Source of the DNA: Larix kaempferi
Lineage: Eukaryota; Streptophyta; Pinopsida; Pinales; Pinaceae
NCBI GenBank assembly: GCA_027924585.1
Contig: BSBM01000763.1
Coordinates: 575,001-639,000 of the forward strand
Length of the DNA stretch: 64,000 nt
Direction of reading: 5' to 3'
The notes beneath the pieces are model-generated. The model did not search any database and was not told the origin of the DNA. It was given only the letters and a program-made list of their open reading frames with translations. The position numbers and the translations under genes are program-made. Below, piece after piece: positions 56,237-64,000 of the stretch (position 1 is the first letter of the stretch; each line of letters begins with the position of its first letter).

Positions 56237-58600
56237 CATACCTTTCACCCAATCAACTATAAGTTTAAAGCCACCAACAATATGGTGTAAAGAAAGATGC
56301 TGAAATTTGGAAAAAAAGAGGATAAGCTAGAGCACCAATAGATATCCTCTCGTATTGGTCCTCGATCAACCGTAATTTAACCATAAATTAAAGTGACGAT
56401 CCAACTCCAAAATAATGAGAGCCCTAACACCACAAAAGAAACCCCGTTCCTGAGAATCCCCGTCTAAAAAGGCCTTGAAACGAGATAAAGGAGGAGGAGG
56501 CCAAATCCCAAAATCATTTAACATGGGCATGTTGAAGCCTCAACACATTGCTATAAAAATTGATGGGAAGCCCCATTGAAAACAACCTTGCAGCCATATA
56601 AAGGAGGGGGATACCAAATCCCGAAATCATTTAACATGGAAATGTTAAAGCCTCAACACATTGCTATAAAAATTGATGGGATCACATCATTATAATATAA
56701 TATATTCGCACCCTCCATGTGAGGAGATGGCATAAACCATGTTACATAAACCAACTATGTACATGAAATTCTATCTTGACATGTGTATAACATTCCAATA
56801 CAATATATGCATTTCATTATAAACCTTCCATCAAAATAAAATGTCCTTTGTGTATGTGGTCAAATAAAATACCACGTTTAACACAATTATGATATAATTT
56901 AACATAAATCTACTAGACAAACTTTTCAAAAACTACCTCAAAATCCAACCAATAGTTTCAATTAATGTATCTTAACATATTCCTCCTACCACTGGCACTT
57001 TGGTTTCAATAGATAAGGAAGTTGACAAAGGTAAAAATATTTGTTTACCACCAACATCACGTAAACAATTATTTTATTTGTTGTTACTTGTTTTACTGGT
57101 CCTTTTTAGCTAATAACTTTGACCTCTAACCCTATCCCAATAAATACCATCACTATTAATATTGTTATCCAAACCAATATTTAATAGCCTCCTTGTTATA
57201 GATATTGTCATTTGAGCCAATATGTGATAACTTCCTTGCTATTAAGATATTTGTCATTCGGTGCTTACGGGGTCCATAATTTGAATGTTTAGTTCATAAA
57301 CACATTCTCCTTTTTTCCATTAGCATTGCCTCTTAGATCACAAACATTAAACATATACAAATAAGGGACATACATGTGACATACCCACAAAGGTTTACAT
57401 ACATCGAATGACATACATACGTGCAAATATATTAATGCAACATTCCCTACATATAATTTCATACATTAAAACACAAAATATTATACATAAAACAATTTTC
57501 AATTGCTTAAAAAACTTAATCATCATAATTCAAGTTGTTCATTAGAAACATATAACATCTCAAAGCAACATAAACATAAATTGATGATGATTGCACTCCG
57601 CATATCTATAAGCAAAAGATAATTACATGCTCACACAAGTCACCGCATCTTATATCCATACAAACATCCAATTAACCCTAGTTAAAGGTAGTTCAATTTA
57701 TTTTCTCAACAACAATGGGATCAAATTTAAGATCAAACAAAGGCTCTGAGTGTGGGGCACTACATTCTCAATGTTTTTTCCAGTTCATATATACTTGGAA
57801 TGAACATGACTGCAATGATGATTATTATCCAAGGGAAGTAATGATGATTCAGGAAGCTTCAAAGCAAGAGTTAGCTCTTCCCTCCATGATTTTTTTTAAT
57901 AATATGTTGTTTATTATCACTATATGACAAGCATGCCCTTCTTAATCTAGGGGTATTGCAATGCAATATTGTAGTGAACTTATAATACTCTAAAAATTCA
58001 TCTTTAACTGGATATCATGGGTGGGGTATTTATTATGTCAAAGTCACCTAAATATTGTACCAAGGTCCATTCACTTTAAATACCCAGTTGCACAAGTGAG
58101 ATGGCTCGTAAGGGATGAAATATGCAAACTTAAGTCATGCATGGTAAATTAAGTAAGAAAACGTAGCCTATCCAAGTGTAAATTTATATATGGAAAGGTG
58201 GCCTAGCAATCTATATATTTTTAGGGGCCTCAAAATAGACGTGGCCTTATATTTTTAAATATATGCCTTTTCTAGGGATCCCCCTTTACTATAAGCATTC
58301 CTCCTCGAGATTGCTCTACTTGAAAAAGGGGGTGGGGGGTTGAACCTCCAAATGAGGTAGGAAATGCCCCCACTTTGACCCATTTAACCAAGTCTTAATC
58401 GATAATTCACCCCCCCTTCATATTTTACAGACAAAAAAGGGCTATAGATAAATCATGTATCTTCATCCCCCTTCATATTTTACAGACAACAACAGGCTAC
58501 AAATAAATCCTATATCTTCAACCTCTTCAACCTCTTCATGCAAATTAATACATGCAGCAACACGTTATGATATAAAAGTTTGAGTCAAGCACGGGATCAA
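56237..58600. other. AT-rich interval with short duplications
   Basis: Direct duplication of about 85 bp at 56485 and 56598, period 113 bp (ATTTAACATGG..ATGTT.AAGCC, CACATTGCTATAAAAATTGA). Near 58413 and 58467, CCCCCTTCATATTTTACAGA is duplicated. 57000-58300 has nothing I can name. Confidence 0.55.
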
Positions 58601-59226
58601 TGGGTTCTGGGAGTGGATATGTATTCATACCAATTTCAATGGAGGTCGATGGAGGTACCACGCCTCTTACAGATCAAATAAATCCCAAATACCCAGTCAA
58701 TGGTTGGTATTATCCGCTACTTCTCATTATCAGGTCCCAATTTTTCATCGACATGTTTTAGAGCCCTAGCATTTTTTATTTATTCTCTTCTATATAACAA
58801 TTCTTCAACTTCTCAAGAATTCACAAGCTCAACATGGTTTTTGGCACAATGATTATACTCGCTACAAGTATGTAGCAACTAGCAATAATGTACTTTGTAA
58901 TTTGTCTAAGTTTCCTCAAATTTTAGCTCCCCACCAAGCAAAATTTGTTAAATAAATAGCTCAAATAATCGATGGTTGTGAGAGGATTTCTGAACCCCTT
59001 CCTGAGATGATGAAGCTCAAAGAGAGCTCATAGTTCTGCTACATGGTTGCTTGTAGAAACAGGTCCAATAAAATGGGAAACATATGCCTTCAACCTTGAA
59101 CCTTTTGCCAAGTTCACAATCCATAAGCCTCTAGCCAGAAGCCTCTTAAGAAAAACCCAACTTTAGTCTAACCGAGCCCACCAAAAGGAAAGCGAAGATC
59201 AGGAATATCAGGCTCCGCAACTAACA
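58601..59226 (-). repeat. Probable 3' LTR of the minus-strand copia element
   Basis: On the minus strand the coding region is followed by CAAGTGGGATAT, a copia-type polypurine tract, then TGTTAGTTGCGGAGCC at 59226 as the LTR start. A TATA-like TTATATAGAAGAG lies near 58795. The far end is not fixed because the other LTR is absent. Confidence 0.5.
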
Positions 59227-62200
59227 ATATCCCACTTGGAGACTAATCACAACAACTCCATTGCTACTGCACTTGCTGGACTATGATCTGAACCTTGGAC
59301 CTGGAAAATTTCTCATCTTCACCTTCATGCTTGAAGGCCAACTAAAAATGAGTAGGAACTCAATTTATCTCTGGTTACTACCTTTTTCAACATGTCTACA
59401 GGATTCTGGCTAGTGTGTATCTTTTCGAGCTTCAACAGTTCATCTTGCAAAAGAGACCGTATGACATGATACTTGATTTGTATATGTTTAGTCTTAGAAT
59501 GGAAAGTTTATTTCTTTATAAGATGAATGGCACTCTGGCTGTCACTGTACAACCTTCTATTCTCTTGCTTCTTACCCAATTCCTCCATGAACCTCTGTAC
59601 CCGAATCATCTCTTTACTATCCTTTGTAGTAGCAACATGATCTACTTTCGTTGTTGAAAGTGCAACAATATTTTGTAGCTTCAAAATCCAACTTACTTTT
59701 GTTCCACCTACAGTAAAGACATACCCTGTGGTGCTCCTCCTACTATATTTATCACCTTCCATATCTACATCAACATATCCCTCTAGAACAATGTTTAAAA
59801 CTCCAAAACATAATGCATGAGTAGTAGTACCTATGAAATACCTGAGAATCCACTGTACTTCCTTCCAATGTTCTTTACTTGGATTGTTCATATACTTGCT
59901 CACAACTCCCACTGCATGTGTAATATCTGCTCTTGTGCACACGATTGCATACATCAAGCTACCAACTACTGATGAACATGGAACCTTGGACATGTACTCT
60001 ATCTCTTCCTGTGTTTTGGAACACATCTCCTTACTTAGTTTCAAATGGCTCACCAAATGTGTACTAGCTGGTTTTTCATTCTACATTCTAAACCTCTGCA
60101 ACACCTTTTGTATATACTCACCCTGAGAGAATGTCAATTTGTGATTTTTCCTGTCTCTTGTTATTCTCATAGCAAGGATTTTATTTGTAGCAGCCAAATC
60201 CTTCATCGTAAATGAATTAGCTAAATTCCTTTTTAGTACATTTATGTCTTGCATGTTATACCCTACAACAAGCATGTCATCCACATACAATAACAAGATA
60301 ATATATCTTCCATTATCTATCCTCTTGAAATAAACACGGTGGTCAGAATAATATCTATTATAACCCTGTTCTGCCATAAACCTGTCAAAATTCAAATACC
60401 ACTACCTTGCAGCTTGATTCAAGTCATACAATCTCTTCTTCAACTTCCATACTAAATTATCCTTCCCTTTGACCTTAGAGCCCTATGGTTGTTTCATATA
60501 AATCTCTTCCTTCAAATCCCCATGGAGAAAATTTGGTTTTACATATAACTATTTAAGATACAAATATTCTACCACTACTAGACTTAAAATAGTTCTAATT
60601 GAAGTAATTTTAACAATAGGAGAAAATATTTCCTCAAAATCTATACCTTTCTTATGTGCAAACCCCTTTACAACAAGTCTAGCTTTGTACCGCTTCTTGC
60701 CTCCATCTCCTTCCTTCAACTTGTAAACCCATTTATTTTTCTATGCTCTTTTACCTGCAGGAAACTGAATCAAATCCAAAGTCTGGTTTCTTACCAATGA
60801 GTCCATCTCATCATTCATGCCTTGCTCGCACTTATTTCTAGTTTCCACATGCATTGCTTCTTCATAACATTCTGGTTCACTATAATTAGTCATCAATAAA
60901 TAATACATTGAAGGAGAGTATCGTTCAGGGGGTCTACTTAACATGGTATATATTTTAACACTTGTAGAAGTTTGAGGTACCCGCTGTTGATATTTATTTT
61001 CTAGTACCTTTGGAACTTCATTTTCCTTGCTTTCATCAAGGACTATGTACTCTGTCTTTTTCTTTTCATGTTTCTTTCCCTGCAATTAATATTTATACAT
61101 GACCTTTTCATTGAATAATACATCTCTACTCCTAATGATTTTGTTATTTCCATAATCTCATAAGCGATAACCAAAATCATGAACCTTGTATCTAATAAAG
61201 GTGCATATATTGTATTTAGCCTCAAGCTTTGTTCTATTTTCTTTATCAATATGGAAAAATGCTTCACAATCAAAAGTTATCATAAATGAGTGTTTTACCT
61301 TTTTACCTGTCCATGCCTCCTCTGGACTACCACCATCCAAAGCACTTGAAGGCCCTCTATTTATTAAGTAAATAAAAATATCTACAACATCTGTACAAAA
61401 CTGTAAGGGAAACCCTACATGCAATCTCATACACCTTGCACGCTCCATGATAATCCTATTCATCATTTCTGATAACCATTTTATTGTGTCGTTCCTGTGA
61501 CTTTATTCTCTCTACAAATCCCATGGTATGAACAGTAACTGTCAAAATCCTTCCCACAGTATTCACCTCCATTCTCAAATCTGAGACACTTCAACCTTTT
61601 TGCTCTCTCATTTTCAACCAAATCTTTCCAATTCTTAAAAGTAGCAAACATATCATATTTATGTCTAATGTAATAAACCCAAGTTTTTCTAGTTGCATCA
61701 TCAATCAAAGTGAGATAATAACGAGAGCCATCAAGAGGTTGTACATGATTCGGTCCCCATACATCTGTATGCACAAGATTTAACTTTTCACTCTTCTTCT
61801 GTTTCCCAACCCTGAGAAATATGACTCTCTTTTGTTTTCCATAAACACAATTCTCACATAATTCCAAACTTGCTTGCTTCATATCTAGCAAAATCTTCCT
61901 TGAGTGGAGAATCTGCATCCACTTCTCACTCATGTGGCCAAGCTTATGATCCCACAATGTTGTATTTGTTCCTGTGGAAGCTAAAGCGATCGAACAGTCG
62001 ATATTATAAGGACATAAATACAACGTACCTATACTATCTCATTTTTCTATCACCATTGATCCTTTAGTGATATTCCACCACGTTTCTCCAAACGTAGATA
62101 AACAACCACCATCCCCCAACTACCCTGTTGAGTTCAAATTTATTTTCATAGAAGGAATATGCCTTACATCTTTTAGTATCCATTTTCCATTCTTTTCCAT

Positions 62201-62460
62201 TATCCATACCTTACCCATTCCAACAATTTTACATGGTTCATCATCACCTAATAGAACAAGTCCAAAATTTCCTGGAACATAATCATGAAATAATTTCCTA
62301 TGAGGTGTAGCATGACATGAAGCCCCTAAATCTACTACATAGTACTCACTAGCCTTATCCAATTGTTATAGCGTAATTTTCCACCTTCTGAGCATCAACA
62401 TTGATTGGCCTTCAGGATCCATTTTATTGACTCAGATCCACATTTTCTCCTCCAGGAAAA
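59227..62460 (-). mobile_element. Degenerate Ty1/copia element, minus strand (gag end to RNase H)
   Basis: Minus order: gag tail (near 62460-62370), protease DLGASCHATPHRK near 62320 (copia has DSGASFHATPHR), GAG-pre-integrase LWDHKLGHMSEKWM and the Cys pair of LCENCVYGKQ, integrase (LNLVHTDVWGP, LTLIDDATRKTWVYY, FENGGEYCGKDF, then RARCMRLHVGFP), RT (KNKWVYKLK.. near 60740, YIILLLYVDDMLVVGY at about 60280) and RNase H (GSLMYAIVCTRADITHAVGV, YSRRSTTGYVFTVGG, LSTTKVDHVATTKDSKE), ending SSYSFLVGLQA near 59330. The YVDD box and the overall order are kept, but multiple stops and frameshifts separate the parts. The 5' end is cut near 62500 by element C. Confidence 0.85.
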
Positions 62461-62523
62461 CACTTTTCCCTATTTTTGTTCCTGTATGCTATTTGTTCCA
62501 CTATAGACAGTGTACACGCAGGC

Positions 62524-63295
62524 TGTTCCACTATAGCCAACGTACAACAAGTTAAATGGTAAAAACCAATAGATAATTACTTTTTACACCCAAAAAGTTG
62601 TCTTAGGGTAACCTTTGGCCCTCCATATACCCTGAAATGACTCGATTCGACCTTTCACTTACCTTTGGAAGGCTATATATTGAGCTCTGATGGTGTGGAA
62701 GAGAGGAGAAAGAGAAAGCAAGATAACTCTAGTGTATTTTTTCCGTGACTTGAGTCTACAGACATTGATCCTTATTGTTGTGAACTCCTTATGTTCACCT
62801 ACCAAATTCCTTTCATAGTTTGAGTTTGCCATTGCATGGGGGATTTAAGTGGTAGAGGCACAAGTGGAGAGACACAGTTCTTAGTTCAGATTGGTTGCCG
62901 GCAAGAGGTCGTATCATTGTACTTCTTGTTATTAATTAATGGAAACACTCATTTTCTCGTCCAATTGATGCTGTGAATGTTGTTTAAATTACATTGGGTT
63001 ACATTTGATTATGATATCATGGATCATGTTATTGATTATGCTAATATCTTTCACATATTATATGCACTTGCTTGTATTTTTTGTTGAGACTAATCTGCAG
63101 GTTCAAGTGTAGAGATTGAAAGCTCAACAAGGATCTACTTCAAACATCCAGTTGAAGGTTGGTTCTTATTCTCCATATCTTAGCATTTTCATTATAATAA
63201 CATTGCATTGGGAATTGAGTTATTTTCTGGTAGTCAACTATCTGTTGTGATCTAGCCCGAGCCATAGGAAGTTTTCTCTATAACAGAAATGGCAA
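62524..63295 (+). repeat. 5' LTR of element C (start approximate)
   Basis: Ends CTCTATAACA at 63295, followed four bases later by a primer site. TATA-like GGCTATATATTGAG near 62672. The start is uncertain: TGTTCCACTATAG occurs at 62494 and 62524 as a 30 bp tandem pair. Copia coding text still reads to about 62450, so the LTR begins after that. Confidence 0.5.
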
Positions 63296-63299
63296 CTCC

Positions 63300-63317
63300 G
63301 CTGGGGAGAACATCCAT
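63300..63317 (+). promoter_or_regulatory. Primer binding site of element C
   Basis: TGGCAACTCCGCTGGGGA, one base different from the sites of A and B, so C is a gypsy element with the same primer class. Confidence 0.85.
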
Positions 63318-64000
63318 TTTGGGGATTTTTTACGCATTTGTCCTTATTTTGAGCTACTGTTTGTCAAGCTTCTGTGTCATTGACTGTTCGTCTGGATTTA
63401 CATTAGAAAACTAGCTTTTTCTGGGTTGTTTGACTCTTTTTGGGTTCATTTTCCTTTCCCTGTACGTGGGTCAACCTAGTTTTGACCACGTCTACCCACC
63501 CCTGTGTGAACTATAGCCCGCATCTACCCGTTGGCCTTGGGTTGTTGTTGGGTTGGTTCTAAGTGTTCTTGAGTCATAGTTGGATTGTTTCTTGACTGTT
63601 CCATGATCTGTTTGTGACCAGAAAATCCTATTTCTTTTTGTTTTTGAGCTTTTGGTTTTGCACAATTTCTTGTTTTATAGCTCATTAGCTTGGCTAAATC
63701 TTACTATTTGGGTTTTTCTGGGTTGTCTATTGGATGTGCTCTGCATTTCTTTACTGAATAGTTATATTTTGCTTGCATTTTTTCATTTCCTTATATTGAA
63801 AAAATACAAAAACGTTGTTTTGCATTTTCCTTGAATTTATAAGAGAAAATTCAAAAATATTTGCTTTATGTTCTGCATTTTGCATCAAAGTGCTTGTGAT
63901 TTCATCTAGGACTTGCTTGTGCATTGAAACATTAAAGAGCTGCATTTTATTTCGAACCTTTGGATTGATTGTCATATTAGTGGCATGCTTTTTATTGAAT
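63318..64000 (+). other. Leader of element C, continues beyond the window
   Basis: T-rich, without accepted ORFs, like the first kilobase of the A and B leaders in composition. No GCGCTACT hairpins are seen here. Confidence 0.6.

Noticed and set aside
62366-62373. TGTTATAG as possible start of element C LTR (same octamer as A and B)
   Set aside because: The copia gag tail can still be read in frame across this point, so the octamer is probably chance.

Overview
This is nuclear DNA from a land plant with a large, transposon-dominated genome. The signs are the spliceosomal introns, Ty3/gypsy elements of Tat/Ogre type primed by what looks like a tRNA-Arg primer, Ty1/copia remnants, a plant-mobile-domain gene, and AAACCCTA telobox-like motifs in satellite monomers. 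Several decayed retroelement proteins (14.5-17.2 kb and 52.8-56.2 kb, minus strand) resemble proteins I associate with conifer genomes, so a gymnosperm is my best guess. The DUF7869-type gene at 31.8-35.1 kb is a family I associate more with seedless plants and algae, so the assignment stays tentative. I see no rRNA, tRNA or CRISPR feature and no clearly intact single-copy host gene.

Layout. 1-432: 3' end of a Cys-rich transposon-type ORF. 0.6-0.9 kb: TCA-type microsatellite. 0.92-2.0 kb and 3.56-18.24 kb: two diverged subfamilies of one 358-359 bp satellite, with a broken ORF pair between them. The second array is interrupted by retroelement A (4556-13852, TSD GGAAC, LTRs of about 1053 bp, no RT or integrase) and by a minus-strand retroelement fragment (14485-17244). 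19.4-22.9 kb: a decayed eight-exon minus-strand gene of unknown function. 23-31.4 kb: AT-rich sequence with foldbacks, duplications, a plus-strand copia relic and a LINE-type RT tail. 31.8-35.1 kb: broken DUF7869/DUF8039-type gene, minus strand. 35.9-39.4 kb: a 195 bp satellite with six-monomer higher-order structure. 39.4-56.2 kb: a minus-strand retroelement (D) whose LTR was hit by element B (40131-52606, TSD CTTCA, LTRs 1044 bp with about 1.15% divergence). B carries gag-protease, an RNase H remnant and an antisense spliced plant-mobile-domain gene, but no RT or integrase. 58.6-62.5 kb: broken minus-strand copia element. 62.5-64.0 kb: LTR, primer site and leader of a further gypsy element (C) running off the window.

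How the parts relate. A and B are related non-autonomous elements. They share the TGTTATAG LTR start, the primer site, a leader block of about 650 bp, variant zinc knuckles, a protease with DEGAS at the active site, a repeat-rich 3' non-coding segment and the TTAGGGGGCATC polypurine tract. To move they would need RT and integrase supplied in trans.

The most unusual content is structural. Clusters of perfect or near-perfect GCGCTACT/AGTAGCGC hairpins recur in LTRs, leaders and the antisense-gene upstream region. The 3' non-coding tandem arrays form hairpins whose stem sequence changes from unit to unit while both arms stay complementary. All comparisons and counts were made by eye.
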